NCBI GenBank assembly: GCA_038209145.1 | Contig: JBBQXZ010000117.1 | Span: 1-13,813, forward strand | DNA from: Lunatibacter sp038209145 | GTDB taxonomy: Bacteria > Bacteroidota > Bacteroidia > Cytophagales > Cyclobacteriaceae | Direction: 5' to 3' | Length of the DNA: 13,813 bases | In this document: piece after piece, positions 1-6,902 of the stretch | Position numbering within the stretch: the stretch's first letter is position 1 | How the letters are laid out: the number at the start of each line of letters is the position of its first letter | Program-made: the position numbers and the translations under genes | The notes under the pieces: model-generated | What the model saw: only the letters and a program-made list of their open reading frames with translations | What the model was told of the DNA's origin: nothing | Database searches by the model: none

Positions 1-702
1 CTTTGGAGCTGTGCCCAACCATAAGTCCCAATCCAATGATTTGGGAGCCTTTTTTGCCGAACTGGCTGGCCAAGGCACCCCCTGAGGCCAAACTGGCCGA
101 TCAGTCCAGCACCAGACACTTGTCGCATCACCAATCAGTCCTGCGGCGTACCATTCCCGCATTTTACGGACACCATCACCAGATGAACCCTGATTACCCA
201 TCTGTGTGACAACCTTGTATTTTTCAGCCGCCTGCGTAAGGACGCGGGCTTCATAGATGTCGTGGGTAAGGGGTTTTTGTACATAGACGTGTTTGCCCAA
301 TTGCATGGCGGCCAAAGCCTGCACAGCATGGTTGTGGTCGGTGCTGGATACAGAAACGGCATCAAAAGTGGTGTGTTCCTTTTCCAGCATCTCCCGGTAG
401 TCGTTGAAATACTTCGCCTTGGGATAATCAGCGATGCTTTGAGCTGCCCTTTCATCATCCACATCACACAAGGCAATGATCTCCGCATTTCCGCTTAGGA
501 AAAAATTTCTGATATCACTGTACCCCTTACCACCCACACCTATGCCTGCGATGCGCAATTTGTCACTGGGGGCTTTGAAGCCTGGCCCGCCCAATACGTG
601 TCTAGGGACAATATAAAATCCCGCCAAAGCGGTAGCCGAAGTTTTCAGAAAGGACCTTCTTGCATTGTTCTCTTCGGGTGAATTGTTTTCTTTCATTCCC
701 AT
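1..702 (-). CDS. Gfo/Idh/MocA family oxidoreductase, Tat signal, 5' part only
   Basis: This is the first 234 residues of a predicted NAD(P)-dependent oxidoreductase; the C-terminal substrate domain lies beyond the left edge. An ARRSFLK stretch (residues 14-20) and a short hydrophobic segment form a twin-arginine signal, so the enzyme is probably exported folded to the periplasm. A Rossmann dinucleotide loop, GIGVGGKG, sits at 53-60, an acidic strand end LCDVDD at 78-83, and the family's EKP-type motif appears as VQKPL at 141-145 with the key lysine at 143. The reading ATG-GGA-ATG leaves two starts, at 702 and 696; neither has a clear ribosome binding site. Family members act on sugars, inositols and related polyols, often in glycan-use loci, but the substrate cannot be read here. 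It follows the broken ABM-fold gene on the same strand after 106 bases, which may be an old operon. The family call is firm. Confidence 0.92.
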   Translation of the reverse strand, partial: MGMKENNSPEENNARRSFLKTSATALAGFYIVPRHVLGGPGFKAPSDKLRIAGIGVGGKGYSDIRNFFLSGNAEIIALCDVDDERAAQSIADYPKAKYFNDYREMLEKEHTTFDAVSVSSTDHNHAVQALAAMQLGKHVYVQKPLTHDIYEARVLTQAAEKYKVVTQMGNQGSSGDGVRKMREWYAAGLIGDATSVWCWTDRPVWPQGVPWPASSAKKAPKSLDWDLWLGTAPK

Positions 703-808
703 GTGTTAAGTTGTCTGATTATTGTTTTCAATTTTCTAAAGTAGAAAAATAATGGGTAATAATTAAATAATAGTTGATTTAAGGTTTGTAGTGTGGAATA
801 ATATGTAA

Positions 809-1127
809 TTATGTGGTTGGAAAACCATCTTCCCTTTGCACCAAGCACACACGTATCCCGTAGGAGGCATACCACTGTTCCTTTCCTTTTTCTTGGGCGA
901 TACGGTGGACAACCTGATTTTTCCATCCTTCGATAGCTTCCAGGTTTTCCAATAGCTGACCGTTATTCCCACTTCTGACTGGGCAGATTCATGACCCAAA
1001 TATTCCTGTTGATGTATTACCAGCTTTTCCATGGAATGGGCCATCTCGGCATAACCTGAATCTTCCCCGGTTTTCAGGCTGGTGAAATTACCGCATAGTA
1101 GGGTGGGGTGGGACTTAATGCAATCAT
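809..1127 (-). pseudogene. ABM-fold (antibiotic biosynthesis monooxygenase-like) gene with two frameshifts
   Basis: Three consecutive reading frames on the minus strand join into one protein of about 106 residues. It starts MIALSPTPPYYAVI (from 1127), continues with SLKTGEDSGYAEMAHSM and SEVGITVSYW, and ends EGWKNQVVHRIAQEKG, then QWYASYGIRVCLVQREDGF and a TAA at 809-811. This order (N-terminal strand, helix with EMA, GITVSYW strand, W-x-x-H-x-x-A-Q helix, C-terminal YxxRVCLV strand) matches the small dimeric alpha-beta-barrel ABM family. The joins need one missing base at about 1085-1087 (a run of three Ts on the coding strand) and one at 945-948 (a run of four As). Restoring both gives 321 nt, an exact codon multiple. 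No intact frame covers the gene, so it is either inactive or carries sequencing errors. ABM-fold members are often heme- or quinol-related oxygenases of unclear substrate; no function is assigned. Confidence 0.8.
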
Positions 1128-1329
1128 GCGATGAATGTAATTAAATCAACCATGACAATCAAGGCCAACTCCAAGTGAATTGGACTGAGTGCTATTTAGA
1201 AAAATAAAATGTCCGAATTTTATAAGGCATATGTCCGTAAATGAACATTTATTCAAGGGTGTCTTTTTTTAATAGGCCTAATTGGTGCAGATTAGCTGTT
1301 TTTCAATGAAAATACGGATTGGCATGTAG

Positions 1330-1360
1330 TTGGGTAAGGAAAGTTGTAGAAATAATTTTA
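1330..1360 (+). promoter_or_regulatory. Possible Bacteroidota-type promoter for the SSG-repeat protein gene
   Basis: TTG (1330-1332) is followed after 20 bases by TAATTTTA (1353-1360), one mismatch from the Bacteroidota -7 consensus TAnnTTTG. Transcription would begin about 30 bases before the ATG at 1399. Spacing matches the better promoter at 5126-5157. The rest of the 1128-1398 spacer is AT-rich and shows no other clear element. The call rests on sequence match alone. Confidence 0.35.
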
Positions 1361-1398
1361 TCTAAAACATTTAACTGCCCCTTAAACTAAGGCTACCT

Positions 1399-2397
1399 AT
1401 GAAAACAGAAGTAAACAAAAAATCAAAAACCTGGATATTCAGTATACCGAATCTATCATTGCAAAAGAGAGTACAAGGCATGTTATTTTTGGCCATGGTA
1501 ACTGTCCTGTCAGTCTCATGTGCAGAAACCAACTTGGATGTAATCACAGAGGTGAATGATCAGTTTGACGGCATCGAGGCTATTGAAGTTGACGCTGGAT
1601 TTTTGGAAATGAATTACCTGGGAAGTGACCAGCAAACAGAAGTTTCCATGGAAGGCATCATCCGATCCAATAGTGATGCGTATAAAATCGATTATCGGGT
1701 AGAAGGGGAAGTAATGCGTATCAGAGTAATCCGTAACGGAGTTGGAAAAATTGGAAATTTCAGGTCTGAAGGACACCTAAACTTGACCGGCCCAAAGCAA
1801 ATGGAATTAAAACTGGAGGCAGGGTCAGGGAAAGTTTCTGCTAGGAATGTTTCGGCAGAAGTTATTGAACTCCATGTAGGTTCGGGAAGTGTGGAGCTTG
1901 TGGACGCTGCTGCCGACTATATAGAAATGGATGCTTCTTCGGGGAGAGTCATCGGGGAAAACTTGGAAGGCCAGGTTAAAGCTATTGTTTCATCAGGTAG
2001 GCTTACCTTACAGGACATCAAAGGAGACGTGGATGCCAAAGGTTCCAGTGGCAATCTTTCCATTTCCCATGTAGATGGCTTGGTCAATGCGCATACCAGT
2101 TCTGGGAAAATCGAGCTTAACCGAGTGTCTCACCTGGGCAGCCTTGTCCTTTCTTCAGGTCAAATATACGTTTTGCAGTCTGGGCTATCCGCGCATACCT
2201 ATCTAAAGGCCAGTTCGGGCAACATTTCAGTTCATACATCAAGTAAACTCAGCCAGTTTAACTATGACTTGGTGTCAGGGAGTGGCAAAGTCAAAGTGGG
2301 TGATAAACAGGCTTCGGGAGTGCTTAAAATTGAGAACGGCGCCCCAGTTACTATCAAGGGGGAAGTAAATTCTGGAAGAATTGAAATTGTGAATTAA
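1399..2397 (+). CDS. Exported beta-solenoid protein with SSG-periodic DUF4097/DUF2807-like domain
   Basis: The 332-residue product has a basic N-terminus, a hydrophobic stretch at 28-40 (MLFLAMVTVLSVS) and Cys41, suggesting a lipoprotein or exported protein. The lipobox is imperfect because -3 is Ser rather than Leu or Val. A later start at Met28 (1480) would give a more typical signal length; the ATG at 1399 is kept because AAGG lies just upstream. From residue 140 on, Ser-Ser-Gly or Gly-Ser-Gly recurs at 142, 161, 180, 198, 216, 234, 252, 272 and 294, followed by an alternating hydrophobic strand each time. This is the rung pattern of the DUF4097/DUF2807 (GIN-type) beta-helix families, often annotated as putative adhesins. 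Residues 42-140 form a separate beta-rich region. It stands alone, with its own terminator. Function is unknown; surface or periplasmic scaffolding is an inference. Confidence 0.82.
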   Translation: MKTEVNKKSKTWIFSIPNLSLQKRVQGMLFLAMVTVLSVSCAETNLDVITEVNDQFDGIEAIEVDAGFLEMNYLGSDQQTEVSMEGIIRSNSDAYKIDYRVEGEVMRIRVIRNGVGKIGNFRSEGHLNLTGPKQMELKLEAGSGKVSARNVSAEVIELHVGSGSVELVDAAADYIEMDASSGRVIGENLEGQVKAIVSSGRLTLQDIKGDVDAKGSSGNLSISHVDGLVNAHTSSGKIELNRVSHLGSLVLSSGQIYVLQSGLSAHTYLKASSGNISVHTSSKLSQFNYDLVSGSGKVKVGDKQASGVLKIENGAPVTIKGEVNSGRIEIVN

Positions 2398-2422
2398 TGA
2401 AACCGACTATATGATCATTCAC

Positions 2423-2453
2423 AAAGACAGGGGAAACTTTCCCCTGTCTTTTT
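2423..2453 (+). terminator. Strong intrinsic terminator after the SSG-repeat protein gene
   Basis: The arms AAAGACAGGGGA and TCCCCTGTCTTT flank a small AACT-type loop with no mismatch, and the 3' arm runs into TTTTT. It lies 26 bases after the stop at 2397. The mirror reading on the minus strand also ends in a short T run, and it begins right after the possible minus-strand stop at 2452-2454, so it may serve both directions. Confidence 0.85.
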
Positions 2454-2770
2454 ATGGTCCGTATTCCTTGGCAGCCAACCATGTAGGAAAACCTGGATTT
2501 TGCATTGAGTTCTGGAATAGAAATTCCAAAGTAATGGCCAAGACAGTCTTAAACTGCTGGGGGTTGTACCTGTCAACCACAAATAGGAATAGTTAACTTC
2601 TTTGATAGTTTTAGGGATAGAAAGCATTCGATTGATCTCATCCCAAGTCTGGAGTAGGCTTTCTTCACTTTGAACATAGGTTCTGCCGTTTTACCGGAGG
2701 ACCTCGGTGAAGTACGAAAACTTAGTTCGAAACAAGCACAAAAGTCCACCGTGAACAGCTAACACAAGCA
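2452..2770 (-). other. Gene-free stretch with coding-like remnant on the minus strand
   Basis: No intact gene fits here, but the minus strand reads like decayed coding DNA. One frame gives LLCLFRTKFSYFTEVLR (about 2741-2694), then a TAA at 2691-2693, then NGRTYVQSEESLLQTWDEIN and RMLSIPKTIKEVNYSY. Around 2578-2590 it must shift by one base to continue as VVDRYNPQQFKTVLAITLEF, LFQNSMQNPGFPTWLAAKE, YGP and a TAA at 2452-2454, placed directly before the hairpin at 2423-2453. Amino acid content is protein-like, yet I do not recognise a family, and a second overlapping frame (from about 2757) is also open for some 60 codons. It could be the 3' end of a lost gene, a fragment of a mobile element, or a dispersed intergenic repeat. 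It abuts the hslV stop and contains no obvious hslV terminator. Confidence 0.35.
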
Positions 2771-2782
2771 GGTGCAAATGGA

Positions 2783-3325
2783 TTAAACGACCACTTTCTC
2801 TATGATGATGTTATGGTTGGTGTAAATGCAAATGTCAGCTGCAATACTCAAACTTTCTCTAACCATTTCCTCTGCGGAAAGATGGGGAGCATATTTCTTT
2901 AAGGCGCGCGCGGCAGCCTGGGCATACATGCTTCCGGATCCAATCGTTGCAATAGACAAGTCAGGTTCGATTACGTCGCCTGTACCTGAGATGATCAGGA
3001 TGTCATCGGCATCGGCGACCACCATCATAGCTTCCAATTTGCTAAGCATCCGGTCTGTCCGCCATTCCTTCGCCAATTCTACCGCGGCACGCTTCATGTT
3101 ATTGCCGTAGGCTCCCAACTTTTCTTCAAATTTCTCCAGTAGGGTAAATGCATCTGCGGTAGAACCGGCAAATCCGGTGATAATTTTGCCCCCTTGTAGT
3201 TTTCGTATTTTATTGACACTGCTTTTGGCTATCGTGTTGCCAAGGGTGGCTTGCCCGTCGGCACCTATGACTACCTGTCCCCCGTGCTTGACGGCGACTA
3301 CGGTAGTAGATTTTAATTTTTCCAT
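2783..3325 (-). CDS. hslV: ATP-dependent protease subunit HslV (ClpQ peptidase)
   Basis: HslV is the proteolytic dodecamer of the HslUV (ClpYQ) complex, a cytoplasmic relative of the proteasome beta subunit that degrades misfolded and regulatory proteins with the HslU ATPase. The 180-residue product has the expected length. After a six-residue leader MEKLKS comes TTVVAV, where Thr7 would be the N-terminal nucleophile after processing. In mature numbering the supporting residues fall where expected: Asp17 (Asp23 here, in GADGQATLGNT), Lys33 (Lys39) and Ser124 (Ser130, in GSGSMY). The leader is longer than the single Met removed in E. coli. HslU is not next to it in this window. The gene follows the PDH E2 gene on the same strand but is separated by a terminator hairpin, so it probably has its own promoter in the 43 bases before its start. 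Identification is secure. Confidence 0.97.
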   Translation of the reverse strand: MEKLKSTTVVAVKHGGQVVIGADGQATLGNTIAKSSVNKIRKLQGGKIITGFAGSTADAFTLLEKFEEKLGAYGNNMKRAAVELAKEWRTDRMLSKLEAMMVVADADDILIISGTGDVIEPDLSIATIGSGSMYAQAAARALKKYAPHLSAEEMVRESLSIAADICIYTNHNIIIEKVVV

Positions 3326-3368
3326 GTAAATAGATTTGATACTTTAATTCAAAAACTGTTTTTAAAGC

Positions 3369-3394
3369 AAAAAGTCCTAAGAATAGGACTTTTT
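3369..3394 (-). terminator. Intrinsic terminator of the PDH E2 gene
   Basis: A perfect 11-base inverted repeat, AAAAAGTCCTA and TAGGACTTTTT, with a four-base loop, lies 24 bases after the E2 stop codon on the minus strand. The transcript ends in a run of five Us. It separates the E2 gene from hslV downstream, and because the arms begin with A-runs it could also work on the plus strand. Confidence 0.85.
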
Positions 3395-3418
3395 GAGATA
3401 ATTAATTTTTACGATACG

Positions 3419-5089
3419 TTAGATCAACAATCTTACGGGATCTTCAAGCAGATTTTTTAGACTCAAAAGGAATGAAGAACCCACAGCTCCATCCACGACC
3501 CGGTGATCACAGGAAAGGGTTACTTTCATGATATTTCCCACCTTTATTTCGCCATTTTTCACGATTACAGTTTCCTTGATACCACCGACAGCTAGAATAC
3601 AGGCGTCTGGGGGATTTATAATCGCGGTAAACTCATCGATGCCAAACATACCCAAATTGGAAATAGTAAAAGTATTCCCCTCCCAATCCTTGGGCTGGAG
3701 TTCTTTTTTCTTGGCTTTTCCGGCAAGGGTCTTGGCTTCGTTGGAGATCTGCGATAGCGATTTGGCATCGGCAAAACGGATGACAGGAACTAATAACCCT
3801 TCATCAACCGCGACTGCCATGCCAATATGTACGTGTTCGTTGAACCTTATTTTGTCTCCAAGCCACGAGGAGTTTGCTTTTGGATTTTGCTTTAAAGCCA
3901 CTGCGGAAGCCTTTATGACCATGTCATTGAAGGATATTTTGACTGGGGCTACTTCGTTCATGCTTTTTCTCGCCACTATCGCCTTGTCCATGTTAATTTC
4001 CATGGTAAGATAAAAATGAGGAGCGGAGAATTTACTCTCTGCCAATCGCTTGGCGATTATTTTCCGCATTTGAGAAACTTTCTCCTCCTTGAAGGATTCT
4101 TGGCCTATGGCTACTCCACTACTTGTAGATGCGGGAGTTTCAGCTTTTGCCTCTGCGGGATTGAAGTTTTCCACATCTTTTTTGACAATACGGCCATGGT
4201 CACCCGAACCAGAAACTTGGGTAATGTCAATTCCTTTTTCTTGGGCTATTTTTTTCGCCAAAGGAGAAGCTTTTATCCGTTCTCCCTCAGACGAAGAGGT
4301 TGTCTTAGGCGCATTTTTTTGCGGCTCACCTTCGTCTTTGGCATCTTTGTCGGTACCCTTTTCCACTTCTTCGGGAACAGCTGATATTTCTTCTTTTCCG
4401 CTGCCTTTTTGTTTGTGGGCTTTCAATAAGGCCTCAAAATCCGCCCCTTTTTCACCAATGATGGCAATGACACCGTCAACTTCAATGGCGTCACCTTCTT
4501 CTACACCGATGTACAACAAACTGCCATCTTCGTAGGATTCCAGTTCCATGGTTGCTTTATCGGTCTCCACTTCGGCCAAAATATCACCGGATTTTACATT
4601 ATCTCCCACCTTTTTCAGCCAGGCAGCGATCGTTCCCTCCTGCATGGTGTCACTCATTTTGGGCATGGTGATTACCGTGGCGGCTATTCTGGAGATGTCG
4701 ATTTTCTCCTTGGATTTTTCTTCCTCAGGAGCTGGTTTCTCCTTCGGTTCTTCTTTTTTTTCAGGTTCTTCCTCCTTTTTCTGGTTCTCAGTTTTAGAAC
4801 CCCCGTTGTCCCCGTTTTTGAGATCTTTCAAAATCTGATCTATATTCTCGCCTTTTTCTCCCAAGATGGCAATGACTCCATTTACGGGAATAGAATCTTT
4901 TTCCGCTACTCCAATGTGAAGCAAAATACCTTCTTCGTAAGATTCCAGTTCCATGGTTGCTTTGTCTGTCTCCACTTCAGCCAGTATATCTCCGGGTTTG
5001 ACTTCATCACCGATTTTCTTCAACCATTGTGCGATGACCCCTTCTTCCATGGTATCGCTCATTTTGGGCATTCGTATTATCTCTGCCAT
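3419..5089 (-). CDS. pdhC: Pyruvate dehydrogenase E2, dihydrolipoamide acetyltransferase, two lipoyl domains
   Basis: This 556-residue protein is the core acyltransferase of a 2-oxo acid dehydrogenase complex, passing acetyl groups from lipoyl arms to CoA in the cytoplasm. Domains in order: lipoyl domain 1 (2-80, lipoylated Lys43 in ETDKATME), a Lys/Glu/Pro-rich linker (97-130), lipoyl domain 2 (137-215, Lys178 in the same motif), a second charged linker, the peripheral subunit-binding domain (about 272-307, KASPLAKKIAQEKGID), a Thr/Ala/Ser linker, and the catalytic domain (about 332-556) with the active-site motif DHRVVDG (His529, Asp533). Two lipoyl domains and SNLGMFGIDEFTAIINPP favour pyruvate over 2-oxoglutarate or branched-chain substrates. 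No E1 or E3 gene is adjacent. A good -33/-7 promoter and a terminator frame it as a single-gene unit. The pyruvate assignment is likely, the E2 assignment certain. Confidence 0.95.
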   Translation of the reverse strand: MAEIIRMPKMSDTMEEGVIAQWLKKIGDEVKPGDILAEVETDKATMELESYEEGILLHIGVAEKDSIPVNGVIAILGEKGENIDQILKDLKNGDNGGSKTENQKKEEEPEKKEEPKEKPAPEEEKSKEKIDISRIAATVITMPKMSDTMQEGTIAAWLKKVGDNVKSGDILAEVETDKATMELESYEDGSLLYIGVEEGDAIEVDGVIAIIGEKGADFEALLKAHKQKGSGKEEISAVPEEVEKGTDKDAKDEGEPQKNAPKTTSSSEGERIKASPLAKKIAQEKGIDITQVSGSGDHGRIVKKDVENFNPAEAKAETPASTSSGVAIGQESFKEEKVSQMRKIIAKRLAESKFSAPHFYLTMEINMDKAIVARKSMNEVAPVKISFNDMVIKASAVALKQNPKANSSWLGDKIRFNEHVHIGMAVAVDEGLLVPVIRFADAKSLSQISNEAKTLAGKAKKKELQPKDWEGNTFTISNLGMFGIDEFTAIINPPDACILAVGGIKETVIVKNGEIKVGNIMKVTLSCDHRVVDGAVGSSFLLSLKNLLEDPVRLLI

Positions 5090-5125
5090 ATATTAATTTT
5101 ATTCGAATTCTTAATTTCCGCAATC

Positions 5126-5157
5126 CAAAAATAGTTCTTAAAATATGTTTATTCAAA
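5126..5157 (-). promoter_or_regulatory. Bacteroidota sigma-ABfr-type promoter of the PDH E2 gene
   Basis: Read on the minus strand, TTTG (5157-5154) and TATTTTTG (5133-5126) are 20 bases apart, a full match to the -33 TTTG and -7 TAnnTTTG elements known for Bacteroidota. The start of transcription would fall near 5119, about 30 bases before the ATG at 5089. This is the clearest promoter in the window. Confidence 0.7.
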
Positions 5158-5212
5158 TTTAATAATAGTATTTTCACGTCAGCATATAAACTAGGGCCTG
5201 CAAATTATTGAA

Positions 5213-6172
5213 ATGCCAGTAATAAAAAAGCAAAATTATGTTCATCCCTTTCTCCTTTTCAACGGGCACATTCAAACGATTGTTCCGGCCCTTTTGAGAA
5301 AGGTATGCGCTTTACCGTTTGATAGAGAAAGGATTACTACACCGGATGGGGATTTTTTGGATATTGACTGGCTCAGGCGTTCTTCAGAGCGGCTCCTTAT
5401 AATCAGTCACGGTTTGGAAGGTAATAGCAGAAGACCTTACATGCTGGGCATGGCAAATATTTTTTTTTCAAACGGATGGGATGTGCTTGCCTGGAATTTT
5501 CGCGGGTGTAGTGGGGAAATGAACCGAAGGCCTATATTTTATCATTCTGGAGCCACTAATGACCTGGAAACCGTCCTATCACATGCGCACATCGGATACC
5601 GGGATATTTGTCTGGTTGGATTTAGTTTGGGGGGAAATCTTACGCTCAAATATCTAGCTGAAGATCATCCAACGAAGCATTTGGTAAAAAAAGGTGTGGC
5701 TATTTCCGTACCATTAGATTTGTCAGGGTCAAGTGATCAAATAGGCAGAAGGGAAAATTCCCTCTATGCCCAGCGGTTTTTGAAATCCCTAAAGGGAAAG
5801 GTCTTTCAGAAATCACGGGTTTTCCCAAAGGAAATTCAAGTAAAAGCGTTGGGCAGAATACGAAATTTACGGGAATTTGACGATATCTACACGGGGCCTA
5901 TTCATGGCTTTGAAGGAGCGGAAGATTATTATACCCGATGTTCCTCAATAAAATTCCTGTCGAGGATTTCGGCTCAAGTTTTAATATTAAATGCCAGGAA
6001 TGATCCTTTCTTGAGTAGCTCTTGTTATCCGGAAGCATTGGGTGTTCAATTACCCCATGTATATATGGATTTTCCGGATAATGGGGGTCATGTCGGTTTT
6101 GCGCCAAGAAACCGGAAAGATGTTTATTGGTCTGAAAAAAGAGCACTTGAATTTCTCCAATCGGATTATTAA
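5213..6172 (+). CDS. YheT-family alpha/beta hydrolase
   Basis: The 319-residue product is a cytoplasmic alpha/beta-fold hydrolase of the YheT/COG0429 type, probably an esterase or lipase-like enzyme with unknown substrate. The family hallmark N-terminus NGHIQTIVPAL is at 17-27. The oxyanion-loop motif HGLEGNSRRPY is at 66-76, WNFRGCSGE at 94-102, the nucleophile elbow GFSLGG at 136-141 with Ser138, the acid Asp264 in NARNDPF, and the base His293 in GGHVGF. All three catalytic residues are present and length is normal for the family. It has no signal peptide. The gene is divergent from the PDH E2 gene and is followed after 31 bases by the SRAP gene, so it is probably the first gene of a three-gene transcript reaching to 7801. 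I could not find a good promoter match in the 5158-5212 spacer. Family call firm, role open. Confidence 0.93.
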   Translation: MPVIKKQNYVHPFLLFNGHIQTIVPALLRKVCALPFDRERITTPDGDFLDIDWLRRSSERLLIISHGLEGNSRRPYMLGMANIFFSNGWDVLAWNFRGCSGEMNRRPIFYHSGATNDLETVLSHAHIGYRDICLVGFSLGGNLTLKYLAEDHPTKHLVKKGVAISVPLDLSGSSDQIGRRENSLYAQRFLKSLKGKVFQKSRVFPKEIQVKALGRIRNLREFDDIYTGPIHGFEGAEDYYTRCSSIKFLSRISAQVLILNARNDPFLSSSCYPEALGVQLPHVYMDFPDNGGHVGFAPRNRKDVYWSEKRALEFLQSDY

Positions 6173-6203
6173 CTTAACAAAACTCAACTCTCCTGAACTT
6201 ACT

Positions 6204-6902
6204 ATGTGTGGAAGATATTCACTGGCAAAAAATAAACTGGAATTGGAAGAGCGGTTTCAAGCTGAAATGTTGGAACCTTTCCAACCGAGGTATAATATAG
6301 CACCTACGCAACTTGTGCCTGTAATTACAGCAGAAAGTCCCCACGGTTTTTCCCATTTTTACTGGGGAATTACACCGGATTTTGCCAAAAATAAACCTGT
6401 TTCCCAGAAATTCATCAATGCCCGATCTGAAACAGTAACTGAAAAAGTTTCTTTTAAGTCCTCCTTTCAACGAAAGCGATGTCTTGTCCCAGCGGATGGT
6501 TTTTTTGAATGGAAACGGTTGGGAAAAAAAACAAAAACCCCCTATCGGTTTACCTTGTTGGACGGCGGGCTCTTTGCCATGGCCGGTATTTGGGATGAGT
6601 ACGAAACGACCGAAGGAGAGGTAAAACATACTTTTCTGATTTTGACTACCACACCAAACGAATTATTGACAGATGTCCACGATAGGATGCCGGTCATTAT
6701 AGAGAAAAACAAGGAAGGAGCTTGGTTGGATTCGGCCACCTCTGAGGCAGATTTGATGGCTATGCTGAAGCCCTATCCGGACAGTGTCATGCTGAGTTAT
6801 GCCGTGTCTCCCATGGTCAATCACGCAGGGAATGATTCCCCCTTTGTGATTCGCAAAACCCTTCCGATGGACCAGTTTGGAAACTATACCCTCTTTGGAT
6901 AA
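6204..6902 (+). CDS. SRAP/YedK (HMCES-type) abasic-site processing protein
   Basis: SRAP proteins cap abasic sites in single-stranded DNA through a thiazolidine link to Cys2 and so protect the break-prone site during replication. The start at 6204 is fixed by the family's MCGRYSL, since Cys2 must follow the removed Met; a longer in-frame extension from 6042 overlaps the preceding gene and would block this chemistry. The 232-residue product carries NIAP at 31-34, NARSETV at 72-78 (Asn72), the FFEWK box at 100-104 (Glu102) and HDRMPVI at 159-165 (His159), matching the Cys2/Asn75/Glu105/His160 set of E. coli YedK. C-terminal VSPMVNHAGND (201-211) is also typical. It lies 31 bases after the hydrolase gene, and its stop overlaps the start of the MBL-fold gene. 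No LexA-like site was recognised upstream, so damage induction is not shown. Confidence 0.96.
   Translation: MCGRYSLAKNKLELEERFQAEMLEPFQPRYNIAPTQLVPVITAESPHGFSHFYWGITPDFAKNKPVSQKFINARSETVTEKVSFKSSFQRKRCLVPADGFFEWKRLGKKTKTPYRFTLLDGGLFAMAGIWDEYETTEGEVKHTFLILTTTPNELLTDVHDRMPVIIEKNKEGAWLDSATSEADLMAMLKPYPDSVMLSYAVSPMVNHAGNDSPFVIRKTLPMDQFGNYTLFG

Noticed and set aside
732..748. Small inverted repeat TTTTCTA-AAG-TAGAAAA
   Set aside because: Seven A/T-rich pairs with a three-base loop and no T tract after it on either side; easily formed by chance in this AT-rich spacer.
763..1044. Open frame of 93 codons on the minus strand
   Set aside because: Only its first part belongs to the ABM-fold protein; after the second frameshift it reads noise. 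It is described within the pseudogene instead.
1100..1127. Promoter-like TTG...TACATTCA just upstream of the ABM-fold start
   Set aside because: The -7 element has two mismatches and would place the transcript start at the ATG itself.
2415..2627. Open frame of 70 codons on the minus strand
   Set aside because: Its start is internal to the decayed reading and its second half contradicts the better frame ending at 2452; it also runs through the terminator hairpin.
6042..6203. Upstream extension of the SRAP gene
   Set aside because: It overlaps the hydrolase gene in another frame and would bury Cys2, which must be N-terminal for the family's chemistry.
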